This document shows, in pieces, positions 1 through 8,698 of a DNA stretch of 64,000 nt. Location of the stretch: assembly GCA_963779515.1 (NCBI GenBank), contig CAVZYN010000002.1, forward strand, positions 682,001 through 746,000. The letters run 5' to 3'. Numbering within the stretch: position 1 is the stretch's first letter; the number at the start of each line of letters is the position of its first letter. This DNA is from CAVZYN01 sp963779515. Its GTDB lineage: Bacteria > Pseudomonadota > Alphaproteobacteria > Rhizobiales > Hyphomicrobiaceae. Below the pieces are notes generated by a model. The model had not been told where the DNA came from, made no database searches, and saw only the letters and a program-made list of their open reading frames with translations. The position numbers were made by a program, and so were the translations under genes.

Positions 1-1
1 G

Positions 2-1153
2 ATCGATTTCGGCATCGCGTTCAGTGTCAAGTCCAAGATGCAGGCTGAGCTGGATGCGGCAGTCCTTGCTGGTGCGGCCTCGCTCGAGAATGACGGCCAG
101 CGATTGGCGCGGGCGAACGCGTTTCTCGAACATGGCATCAAGAAGCACAAGCTCGACGCCACCATCGTTGGCAAGTCGATGATTGTGGATCCCAACACCA
201 AGGGCATTCGCGGCGAAGTGACGGTCCGTCTCAAGACCTTTCTTGCGGGCGTGATTGGCCACGATACACTCGACGTGAAAGTCAAGTCGACGGCAGCCCG
301 CGCGCCTGCGACGACCGTGTTGGATGTGGCCATGTGCATCGATGCCACCGGTTCCATGCAACCGACCATCAATGCAGTCAAAAATAACGCCCTGAATTTC
401 TATGGCGACCTCAATCAAAAGATCGAAAACAAGGGCTTGGAGCCCTTTTCGGTGGTGCGTATCCGCCCGATCTTCTTCCGGGATTACGGAGGCAACTACA
501 GATATCAAGTCGACTCCGGCGGGTTTGTCGATAAGTACCCCAATGGATGGGTCAGCAGGCCAGCGGGCAACTCGCGCAACTTGGGCGACGACGTCTCGAT
601 GCGGGCCAGCGCGGACTTCTACAATCTTGTCAATCAGGCCTCGGATTTCTCGGGCTTCGTTGCGCCTGAGATTGAGTCCGGCGGCGGTGACGATCCCGAG
701 TCGGGCTTGGAATGCCTGAACGAGGCCATGGATTCCCGCTGGACAAAAGTTGGCGATCAAGTGCAAACGAAGGACGGCCAAAAGCCAGCCAACGAAGTCT
801 ATTCGGTGATCGCCATTTGGACTGATCAGGATACACATGAGCCGAGCTTTTCGCGATCGCTGCTCAACGCGTCGTATCCGCCGTCGTCGAAAATGCCGCG
901 CGACTACGCCGGGCTTGCTGGCAAGTGGAACAGCGAGGCCAAGATTCCGCAGCAGAACAAGATGCTGGCGATGTTCATTCCGAGTTCGAGAACGATGGGT
1001 GGGTGGCAGCCCATCACGGCATGGAACCGCTACACTTATGCCGGGTCGTTGACCGATGGCACCGGAATGATGATCGATAAGATCGTCGATGCGATCGCCA
1101 AAATTAAGAGCAAGACGGCGGTTGCGCGACTGGTGGAGCAGCGTAATCCGTGA
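2..1153 (+). CDS. TadG-like Flp pilus protein with vWA domain (5' truncated by window)
   Basis: The reading frame is open to the left edge, so the true start lies outside. The first residues (IDFGIAFSVKSKMQAELDAA, about residues 1-20) match the post-membrane part of TadE/TadG pseudopilin-like proteins, where a helix follows the single N-terminal membrane segment. A von Willebrand factor A domain follows from about residue 105, with a MIDAS-like DATGSM motif (DxTGS instead of DxSxS). TadG proteins act in the envelope during Flp/Tad pilus assembly. No other tad gene is visible, so it may be an isolated paralogue. It converges with the oxidase gene on its right. The family call is fairly sure; the role is inferred. 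Confidence 0.8.
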   Translation: MDFGIAFSVKSKMQAELDAAVLAGAASLENDGQRLARANAFLEHGIKKHKLDATIVGKSMIVDPNTKGIRGEVTVRLKTFLAGVIGHDTLDVKVKSTAARAPATTVLDVAMCIDATGSMQPTINAVKNNALNFYGDLNQKIENKGLEPFSVVRIRPIFFRDYGGNYRYQVDSGGFVDKYPNGWVSRPAGNSRNLGDDVSMRASADFYNLVNQASDFSGFVAPEIESGGGDDPESGLECLNEAMDSRWTKVGDQVQTKDGQKPANEVYSVIAIWTDQDTHEPSFSRSLLNASYPPSSKMPRDYAGLAGKWNSEAKIPQQNKMLAMFIPSSRTMGGWQPITAWNRYTYAGSLTDGTGMMIDKIVDAIAKIKSKTAVARLVEQRNP

Positions 1154-1325
1154 GGCCTCCAGTCCACGGCGGGAGCAGGAAAGGTCATCAGTTCCTCGGG
1201 CGCAGGCGGCACCACGATGAACCAACTGGTCGCAACGACATCGCCGGCGGTTTGCAATTAGAGCGGGTCAGCGTTTGACGCTTTATCCACGTCGGACCGC
1301 GCGTCTCGATGCTCCTGCCCTCAGC

Positions 1326-2467
1326 TCACTTCGTCGTGTTGGCGAACCGGGCAATGGAAAACGGCGCTATCTCTGTCGTCGTTGTACCGGTGGCGATCAG
1401 TTCTGCCATCACGTCGCCGACGCCAGGGCCGAGCTGGAAGCCGTGTCCGCAGAAGCCGAACGCATAGTAGAGGCCAGCGACTTTGGCCGATGCTCCCATG
1501 ATAGGGATGTCGTCCGGCAGGTAGCCTTCAATGCCGCTCCAGACACGGATGATGGAGAGCCGGTTCAATGCCGGCACGATGCGCGCTATCTGCTGGAGTT
1601 GTGCCAGAGTGTTCTGCGGCTTCACGGTGGCGCGGCGCGTCTCGAGGTTCGGAACAGTGCGGAAGCCGCCACCAAAAACGATGTTGCCGCGCTTGACCTG
1701 CCGTAGATAGACGACCTCTTCGGGAATGCGCGTGGAGACCCCCAGTACAGGCACAAGTCCATAGGGCACAGGCTCGGTCACTGCCATCTGCGGGCCGTTC
1801 GTTTCCAGTGGCACCGGCTCGCCGAATTGGCGCGCCAGCTGGTTGCCCCACGCACCGGTGGCGATCACGAGCTGGGCGGCGCGGAAGATGCGGCCGTCGG
1901 TGCTGTCGACGCGAAAGCCGTCGCCATCTCGCTCGACTCGCGCGACCTCCGTGTTCTCGACGACATCCGCACCTTCGCGCGCCGCGGCCCGGCCGAACGC
2001 CGGCGCGGCGAGACGCGGATTGGCGTGGCCATCGAGCGGCGCATACGAGCCGGCGCGCACCTCGGGCCCAAGAAAGGGAAAGCGCGCGCGCAGCATATTG
2101 CCGCTCAGGATTTCGAGATCGAGCCCGTAATGCTTGGCTTCTTTCGCATAAGTCTCGATGTTGGCGGTCATCTCGTCGGCATACGTGATGCGCAGGTGGC
2201 CCGACGCCAAGAACTCCAAGTCTTCACCGATCAGTTCATTGAGTTTTCCCCAGATGGCTCGCGAGATCGATTGGCAAGTGGAAGTTGCGGCAGGAAGCGG
2301 CCCTGCCGGCGCACATTGCCGAAATTGACGCCGCTCGCCTGCTGCCCGATCAGCCCCCGCTCGATGAGCGCCACGGTGCGTCCGCGCTTGCTGAGAAAGA
2401 AAGCCGTTGCAGCACCCATGATTCCGCCGCCAACGACAATGACGTCGGTTCTCACAGCGGTGCTCAT
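1326..2467 (-). pseudogene. FAD-dependent amine/amino-acid oxidase subunit (HcnC / opine oxidase B-like), frameshifted
   Basis: The N-terminus starts at 2467 with a Rossmann FAD motif (VVVGGGIMGAATAFFL). Its frame then runs into a stop about 80 codons on, while the remainder of the DAO-type flavoprotein is intact in another frame down to 1326. The frames meet at about 2258-2266: NRSR in the first joins AIWGKLNELIG in the second, and one base appears to be missing. Rejoined, it is about 380 residues with the usual C-terminal GHGFQLGPG motif. The family oxidises glycine, opines, hydroxyproline or D-amino acids as part of a three-subunit complex. The ATG overlaps the stop of the upstream subunit by 4 bp (ATGA), so the genes were translationally coupled. 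Sequencing error and true decay are both possible. Confidence 0.8.
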
Positions 2468-3856
2468 GATTTGACACTCCCGATCGCGATCGATCGCGTC
2501 TTGACGGGGAGTGGCTTGACCGGAGCCTGTCCGCGCAGGCGGCCGACGTGTTCGAGCGATTGTCCGGTCGCGGCCGACACGATCTCGGCGGCGGCGTGAC
2601 CGCAATAGCGGCCCTGGCAGCGGCCCATGCCAACACGGCTCAAGGCCTTCGCCCGGTTCAGCTCCGCTGCGCCTTTGCCGGTCGCCACGCCCCGTAAGTC
2701 GCCGGCAGTGATGCCTTCACAGCGGCAGACGACGGTGTCGTCCGCCAGGCCGGCGGCAAGCGCGTGCGGCCATGGAAATGCGGTCGCGAGGCCCGACCGG
2801 AAGCGCTCCATGCGTGCGTGTTCGCGACGTAACTTGGCCTGCCGCGCCGGATCCACGTGGCGCCCGAGATCGGAGAGTGCAGCGAAGGCCGCAAGGTGAC
2901 CCGAGATCTCGGCGCCATCGGCACCGAGCACCTTCGCGCCGTCACCTGCAAGATAAACGCCCGGCACCGTTGCGCGTCCGTCGCTGTCGATGATCGGAAG
3001 AAACTGCCGTGTCTCGTCATCGAATGCGAATGGAACACCGGCGAGATCGGCGAGCTGCGTCTCCGGCCTCAGATGATAGCCGAGCCCCACGGCATCAGCG
3101 TCGATGCGGCGCACGTCACCATTGGTCCGGCGTATGCTGACGCCGGTGACACCGCCGTCGGGCTCACCGTGGATTTCCACGGGCACGACGCCGCGAAACA
3201 CCTGGACACCGGCGCGCTTGAGGGCCGCTACCAGCCGCACTCCCTTGAGCAGTACATCCGGACGTGCCGCAAGTTTCGGCAGTGCCGCGATCTGCGCGCT
3301 GAACGGCGAGGTATCGAGCACGGCTGCGACTGTCGCGCCGGCTTTCAGATACTGTGCGGCCACGAGATAGAGCAGTGGCCCGGTTCCCATGAAAATCACG
3401 CGCCGCCCGATGGCGACCGCTTGCGCCTTCAAGGCGATTTGGGCGGCGCCCAGACTGTAAGTGCCGGCAAAATGCCAACCCTTCACCGGCATCGCGCGAT
3501 CGATTGCTCCTGATGCAATGATCAAGGCATCGAAGGGCAGCGCATCTGCTGAGCCCTCGTGCGCGACATGGACATGGCGGCCGGCAATGTTCCAGGCGAG
3601 ATGGCGCGGGCGATAGTCGATCATCGGCTTCAGCCGATCGAAGCTCGCATGCAGCGCCTCCGCGCGCGACGGTCTCAGTGCCGTAGAGGGCGGATGTGGG
3701 CCTCAGAAATCCCTCGGGCTGACGCCGATAGATCTGGCCGCCGTCGCGCGCGGCTTCGTCGATCACAATGGGGCGAAGTCCGGCCTCGACCAGAGTTTCC
3801 GACGCGCGCACGCCCGCCGGCCCGGCACCGATGACAATTACACGCGGCTCAGCCAT
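2464..3856 (-). pseudogene. NAD/FAD-binding oxidoreductase subunit with BFD-like 2Fe-2S domain (HcnB / opine oxidase A-like), frameshifted
   Basis: The start at 3856 gives an FAD motif (VIVIGAGPAGVRASETL) and the DGGQIYRRQP motif typical of HcnB/SoxA-like subunits. After GTETVAR the frame breaks near 3659-3668, within a CGCGCGCG tract, and continues in another frame as EALHASFDRLKPMIDYRPR. That frame carries the NAD-binding site, the GVYLAGDGAKVLGADGAE FAD motif and a C-terminal BFD-like domain with cysteines CRC and GRCQGRYC. One extra base (or two missing) explains the break. Rejoined length is about 460 residues, normal for the family. It overlaps the 2Fe-2S gene upstream by 19 bp and the DAO gene downstream by 4 bp, as expected for a heterotrimeric dehydrogenase operon. 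Confidence 0.8.
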
Positions 3857-4152
3857 GATGCATCCGGTTGGTCAGTGACGATGGACAGACCCGCCCGAAC
3901 CGGCGTGTCACACGCCCGAAGCCGGTCGCCGGCCTCGGTCCACACCCAGCAATCCTGGCAGGCTGCCATCAAGCAGAAACCCGCGCGCGCCTCGCCGCCG
4001 AATTCAGAACGGCGCAGGCGCGCACCGTTGGCCAGGAGCGCGACGAGCAAGGTATCACCCTCGAGCGCGGATATCGGTACGCCGTCGACGACGATGCCGA
4101 CGGTGGCGCGTTGCGTTTCATCGAGGCGGACGAAGCGCGCTTGCGGGCTCAT
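3838..4152 (-). CDS. small (2Fe-2S)-binding subunit (HcnA-like)
   Basis: This 104-residue protein has the ferredoxin-like cysteine pattern C-x5-C-x2-C (CLMAACQDC) and a later cysteine (LRACDTPV), as in HcnA and the gamma subunits of opine, proline and hydroxyproline dehydrogenases. It would pass electrons from the two flavoprotein subunits encoded just downstream. It is the only subunit of the three with an intact frame. Its ATG overlaps the stop of the preceding HAD remnant (ATGA), and its 3' end overlaps the next gene by 19 bp. Confidence 0.85.
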   Translation of the reverse strand: MSPQARFVRLDETQRATVGIVVDGVPISALEGDTLLVALLANGARLRRSEFGGEARAGFCLMAACQDCWVWTEAGDRLRACDTPVRAGLSIVTDQPDASWLSRV

Positions 4153-4367
4153 GCGGCGCGGTCCGCCAGTTCAGCCGGTGTGGCGAAATGGAAAGTTGGT
4201 CTGACTATGTTGTCGACCGCGATCGTTCCGCCGAAACCGCGTTGGCCTTTGCGCCGCCCGATCCAGCGAGTTGTGTAGCCGAGTGCCTTGGCGACTGCGA
4301 TATCGTGATACGGATCAATCCGATCCAGCTTGGCGTACGCAGGCATTCTGCTGGCGACCTCGTGCAC
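4149..4367 (-). pseudogene. 3' remnant of a HAD-type II haloacid dehalogenase-like gene
   Basis: Only about 72 codons remain. They match the C-terminal end of type II HAD hydrolases: a conserved aspartate segment (DPYHDIAVAKALG), then TRWIGRRKGQRGFGG, and a closing FATPAELA. The nucleophile Asp, Thr/Ser and Lys motifs that should precede it are absent. An in-frame stop lies a few codons upstream of the GTG that opens the frame, and I find no earlier HAD motif in any frame between here and the aconitase gene. The stop still overlaps the 2Fe-2S start, showing the gene once belonged to the oxidase operon. Confidence 0.6.
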
Positions 4368-4587
4368 TAAAACCTTCGCGGCAGACTATGCCGTCGAACC
4401 GATCCTAATCCAGGATGCTGCCGAACGACAATGCCGCCAGCCGCCAGCCGGGGAGGGGCGCGCGCACGTTGGTTTTCATTGTCAACGCGACCACGGTTCC
4501 CGGTTGAGTCATGCTCGCGATCGACGATACCGGGCTCCAGCATCCGAACCACCGGCAGGGCGCAGCCGTGCTGAAGCGTTTTGACGA
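4368..4587. other. Gap between aconitase gene and HAD remnant, no gene recognised
   Basis: Short frames exist on both strands but none resembles a known protein. The missing 5' two thirds of the HAD gene would be expected here but is not seen, which suggests a deletion. Confidence 0.4.
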
Positions 4588-7188
4588 TCAACGCGTTGCA
4601 CGTGCGATCAGCAGCGGGAAAATTCCGCCCTCGCGCAATAGCTGGACCTCGAATGCGGTCTCGATGGCGGCGATAGCTTCGATGTGAATTGCAGGTGCGC
4701 CGGGCGATGTGAAGCACACTGCGATGCGGCCGCGCGGCGCGATCTGGCACGGTGCTGCATCGATGGTGATCTCGGTGTCGGGTCCTATTCCAAGCCCATC
4801 AGGCGAGATACCCGACGGGAGCCGGAGCGGCAGCACGCCCATACCGATCAGGTTGGAGCGATGGATGCGCTCGAAGCTGAGCGCGATCACCGCTCGAACG
4901 CCGAGCAAAGCGACGCCCTTGGCCGCCCAGTCGCGCGACGATCCCATGCCGTAGCGCTCGCCGGCCACGATCACCACTGCCTGACCTTCACCGGTAAATC
5001 GCGCGGCCACCTGCCAAAGCGGTGCCACGTCACCACTCGGGCCGTGAACGGTCGTGCCCGGCGCCAAGCCGGCGCCCAGCCGATTGACCACCGAGTTATT
5101 CGTGAACAGGCCGCGCAGCATGACTTCCCAGTTGCCGCGCCGCGCCGCATAGACATTGAGATTGGACGCATCCACCCCGTTGGCCACGAGATGGCGTGCC
5201 GTTTCGGACCGCGCTGGAATTTGTCCGGCGGGCGAAATGTGATCCGTGGTCACGTCGTCGCCAAGAAGCAGGAGCGGTCGCGCGGTGAAGTGTCCGAGGC
5301 GGCTCGCTGCGGTTGCGGACGCAAATGAAGGCCGGCGTATGTATGTCGACGCCGCATCCCAGGGCCACAGGGGCGCCACAGGTGCTGCCAACTCGGTCCA
5401 CGCGGGGCTCGCTTCGGCTGCGTCATAGGCCAGCGCTATGTCGCCAGGCTCATGCGCTTGTGCCAGTGCCGCATCTATATCAGCGCCGCTCGGCCAGAGG
5501 TCGGCGAGAGTGATTGCGCGCCCATCCGGCGTCGAAGCGATCGGGGCTTCGAGAATATTGCGGTCGGCGTCGCCGGCCAGCGCAAATGCCACCACCAGCG
5601 GCGGCGACGCCAGGAAGCCAGCGGTCAAATCGGGATGGACGCGGCCTGGAAAGTTGCGGTTGCCGGATAGAATTGCCACCGGCGTCACGCCACCATCACG
5701 CAGCGCATCGGCGATGCTGCTGGTCAATGGCCCGGAATTGCCGATGCAGGTTGTGCAGCCGTAGCCGACGATGCCGAAACCAAGCGCTTCGAGATCGCCG
5801 AGCAGACCGCTGCGAGCGAGATATCGCTCAGCCGTCGGCGACCCCGGCGCGAGCGATGTCTTCACCCATGGCTTGGGGGCCAATCCGAGCGCGCGCGCTT
5901 TGCGCGCCAAGAGCCCCGCGGCGATGAGAAGACGAGGATCGGACGTATTCGTGCAGCTGGTAATGGCCGCGATGGCGACCGGCGCACGCGGCAATCCGGC
6001 GCGCCTGGTTGATGCATCTGCCAATGGCTCTGGTGCGAGATCGAGCGCGGCGCGCGTGTCGCCAGCGGCAATGCGATCCTGCGGTCGCCGCGGCCCGGCA
6101 AGGTTGATGCCGACCGACGACAGATCGATCTCGACGACGTCCGTGTAACGAGGCGCGGCTTGTGGCTCGTGCCAAAGACCGCTCACGCGCGCGTACATTT
6201 CGACGAGTCGCGTGTGATCGGACGTGCGCCCCGTGGCGCGCAGATAGGCCATCGTCTTGGCGTCGATCGGAAAATAGCCCGTGTTGCCGCCGAACTCCGG
6301 GGCCATATTCGCGACGACGGCGCGATCACCCGCCGACAATGCTGCCACACCCGGACCGAAGAATTCGACGAACTTGTCTGCAAGATCGATCTGGCGCAGG
6401 CGTTCTGTGACGGCGAGGGCAAGATCCGTCGCCAGCACACCTTCGCGCAAGGCACCCACCAACCGCACGCCGACCACGTCAGGCACGCGCAACATGGTTG
6501 GCAGGCCGAACATCACACCTTCCGCCTCGATGCCGCCGACGCCCCAGCCGAGTACGCCGATGCCGTTGATCATCGGGGTGTGACTGTCGGTGCCGATCAA
6601 TGTGTCGGGCATGGCCCATGTGACGCCGTCGATGTCTGATGTTGTGACCACCGTTGCAAGCCGCTCGAGATTGAGCGTGTGCATGATGCCTGTGCCTGGC
6701 GGGTGCACGCGGATTCCGAGCGCGCTGCCGGCCCATTTCATGAGCGCGTAGCGTTCGGCGTTGCGCTGCATCTCGCGCGCCATGTTGTGCTGTAGCGCAT
6801 CGGCGCGCGCGAATACGTCGACCGCGATGGAATGGTCAGTCGAGACATCGACGGGAACTTTTGGTTTCAGCGCCGCCGGATCGCCACCCACCTCCGCGAT
6901 CGCACTGCGCATCGAAGCTATATCGACGAGTGCGGGGCCGCACGTCGTGTCGTGCATCAGGATGCGGTTCGGCAGGAATGGTATTTCGGCCGTGCTTGTG
7001 CCGGTGTCGAGCCATGCCAGCAAAGCGGAGCGAGCACGTTCGGTATCGGCGCCGCCGACGCGCACGATGTTTTCCAGAAGGATGCGATGGATCAGCGGCA
7101 TGCGGCCAAGGCGTCCGGCGGACGCGGCCTGGAGATCAACGCAGCGATAGTGCCGATCTGCGGTTTTGAGTGTCGTGGTGAATGTCAT
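4588..7188 (-). CDS. aconitase-family hydratase (AcnA-like, divergent paralogue)
   Basis: This 866-residue protein carries both 4Fe-4S ligand motifs (SCTNTSDP and GCTTCIGNSG), the substrate-binding GTDSHTPMINGIGVLGWGVGG motif and the swivel-domain motif GMGSSRDWAAKG. Aconitases interconvert citrate and isocitrate; relatives act on homoaconitate, methylcitrate-derived substrates or isopropylmalate. The N-terminal third differs from housekeeping AcnA (for example LMHDTTCGPALVDIASM and RVHPPGTGIMHTLNLE), so this is probably a paralogue. ATG at 7188 gives a normal family N-terminus; the frame stays open for 114 more codons upstream, but that part is Arg-rich and unlike the family. It is the first gene of the leftward group containing the HAD and oxidase genes, which hints at a catabolic hydratase role. 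Confidence 0.85.
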   Translation of the reverse strand: MTFTTTLKTADRHYRCVDLQAASAGRLGRMPLIHRILLENIVRVGGADTERARSALLAWLDTGTSTAEIPFLPNRILMHDTTCGPALVDIASMRSAIAEVGGDPAALKPKVPVDVSTDHSIAVDVFARADALQHNMAREMQRNAERYALMKWAGSALGIRVHPPGTGIMHTLNLERLATVVTTSDIDGVTWAMPDTLIGTDSHTPMINGIGVLGWGVGGIEAEGVMFGLPTMLRVPDVVGVRLVGALREGVLATDLALAVTERLRQIDLADKFVEFFGPGVAALSAGDRAVVANMAPEFGGNTGYFPIDAKTMAYLRATGRTSDHTRLVEMYARVSGLWHEPQAAPRYTDVVEIDLSSVGINLAGPRRPQDRIAAGDTRAALDLAPEPLADASTRRAGLPRAPVAIAAITSCTNTSDPRLLIAAGLLARKARALGLAPKPWVKTSLAPGSPTAERYLARSGLLGDLEALGFGIVGYGCTTCIGNSGPLTSSIADALRDGGVTPVAILSGNRNFPGRVHPDLTAGFLASPPLVVAFALAGDADRNILEAPIASTPDGRAITLADLWPSGADIDAALAQAHEPGDIALAYDAAEASPAWTELAAPVAPLWPWDAASTYIRRPSFASATAASRLGHFTARPLLLLGDDVTTDHISPAGQIPARSETARHLVANGVDASNLNVYAARRGNWEVMLRGLFTNNSVVNRLGAGLAPGTTVHGPSGDVAPLWQVAARFTGEGQAVVIVAGERYGMGSSRDWAAKGVALLGVRAVIALSFERIHRSNLIGMGVLPLRLPSGISPDGLGIGPDTEITIDAAPCQIAPRGRIAVCFTSPGAPAIHIEAIAAIETAFEVQLLREGGIFPLLIARATR

Positions 7189-7653
7189 TGTTGTGCGGGT
7201 AGCCTGGCCTTCTCGAGAATCGCGGCCGAGCGGTCGACCTCGCTCTCGACCGCTTCTGCGCGACACTGCCATGCCTTTCGCATATCCGTCGAGCCGGCCG
7301 CAATCATCGACGACACGAGCCGGTTTCCCGCCGACGTCATCGCGAGGAGTAAATCTGGGTTGGAGGCGAATTCCTCGAACCAATACGGACTGGCCGCCAG
7401 GGCTTTTCAGCCGCGTGTCGGCACCGCCGACACTCGCGCAGTAACGCGCGCTCCGGCGAGCCGATGTTTTCCAGGACTGCGGCGTCTCGGTCGTCGCGAG
7501 CACGCCCAGCCGACTTGACCTGTCCGGCATGGCTGCTACACAACCATGTCTGATGCTGCATCGGACACTGCAACAGTGCCAGCTGGCGTTCTGGATCCTC
7601 GGTCCGGTGAACAGTGCCGGTCACTGTCCTCGGGCTCACCTCACGGATCTCAG
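7189..7653. other. Divergent intergenic region, no convincing gene
   Basis: This 465-base stretch separates the leftward aconitase from the rightward PfkB kinase and must hold both promoters. Open frames cross it on both strands, but their products are Arg/Ser-rich and show no family features. I see no clear promoter hexamers. Confidence 0.4.
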
Positions 7654-8565
7654 ATGGCGGCGCAACGGCGAATTATTCTCATTGGTCACGCCGCGCTCGA
7701 CCGCATCTACCGCATCACGGATTTTCCGCCCGAGCCGACGAAGATTCGCGCCCTCGAGCATGTCGAAGTCGGCGGCGGGATGGCCGCCAATGCGGCCGTT
7801 GCCATCGCGCGGCTCGGCGGCAAGGCGGAGCTGTGGAGCCGCGTCGGCGAAGACGGGCCGGGGGCGGTGATCCGCGCCGGTCTCAAGGTCGAGAAGGTCG
7901 ATATCCGCTACGTTCAAAGTTTCGACGGCGCGCGATCCTCGACGTCGGCGATCATTGTCGACGACCGCGGTGAACGCCTGATCGTCGGCCAGCGCGATAC
8001 CGGAATGCCGTCCGGCACCAGTTGGCTGCCGATGGAGCGCGTGAAGGACGTGCATGTCGTGGTCGGCGATCTCAGATGGCTCGAAGGATTGCGTGCGCTG
8101 TTCACGGCCGCACGGCGCGATGGCGTGCCCACGATCCTCGACGCCGACCTCGGTGCGCGCGAAGCGCTACCGGAGTTGCTCAAGTTGACAGACTACGCAA
8201 TCTTTTCAGCGCCCGCTCTCCGCGAGTTCGCACACGGGGACAGCGACGAGGCGGCGCTCGATAGGGTGTTGGCGCTCGGGCCGCTGCACGCGGGTGTAAC
8301 GCTCGGCGGGCAGGGCTACGTCTGGCGCGAGCGCGGCGGCGGTGGCCATTCGCCGGGCTTCATGGTGGATGTCGCCGATACGACGGGGGCCGGTGACGCG
8401 TTCCACGGGGCATTTGCGCTGTTGCTTGCGGAAGGCCGCCCGATCCCGGAGTGCGCGCGGGGAGCGTGCGCGGTCGCCGCCATGAAATGCACCCGCCTCG
8501 GCGGACGCGCGGGGCTGCCGAACCGAAAGGAGTTCGATGAGTTCCTGGCCGCGCATCCGGCGTGA
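7654..8565 (+). CDS. PfkB-family carbohydrate kinase
   Basis: This 303-residue ribokinase-fold protein has an N-terminal GHAALDRIYRI strand, the GGGMAANAAVAIARLG motif (PfkB signature 1) at about residues 35-50 and the ATP/anion-hole motif DTTGAGDAFHGAF (signature 2) near residue 245, whose Asp is the catalytic base. The family phosphorylates sugars, nucleosides or sugar phosphates; the substrate cannot be read here. ATG at 7654 was chosen because it gives the standard beta-strand start; earlier in-frame starts add an unconserved leader. It lies 133 bp upstream of transketolase, suggesting a central-carbon role. Confidence 0.85.
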   Translation: MAAQRRIILIGHAALDRIYRITDFPPEPTKIRALEHVEVGGGMAANAAVAIARLGGKAELWSRVGEDGPGAVIRAGLKVEKVDIRYVQSFDGARSSTSAIIVDDRGERLIVGQRDTGMPSGTSWLPMERVKDVHVVVGDLRWLEGLRALFTAARRDGVPTILDADLGAREALPELLKLTDYAIFSAPALREFAHGDSDEAALDRVLALGPLHAGVTLGGQGYVWRERGGGGHSPGFMVDVADTTGAGDAFHGAFALLLAEGRPIPECARGACAVAAMKCTRLGGRAGLPNRKEFDEFLAAHPA

Positions 8566-8698
8566 TCGCTGATCACTAAGGTTTCCCCAGTGAATTACGG
8601 CGCTTGCTGGACGACGGCGGGTGGGGCGGGTAAGTGTCGATCTCGATTCTTCTATCCGCAACTCGGGCCAGCGCGCGCCGGCCCGCAGGAGGCCGCTT

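Noticed and set aside
4149..4367. A functional 72-residue HAD protein
   Set aside because: All catalytic motifs of the superfamily would be missing; only the C-terminal cap-distal part remains.
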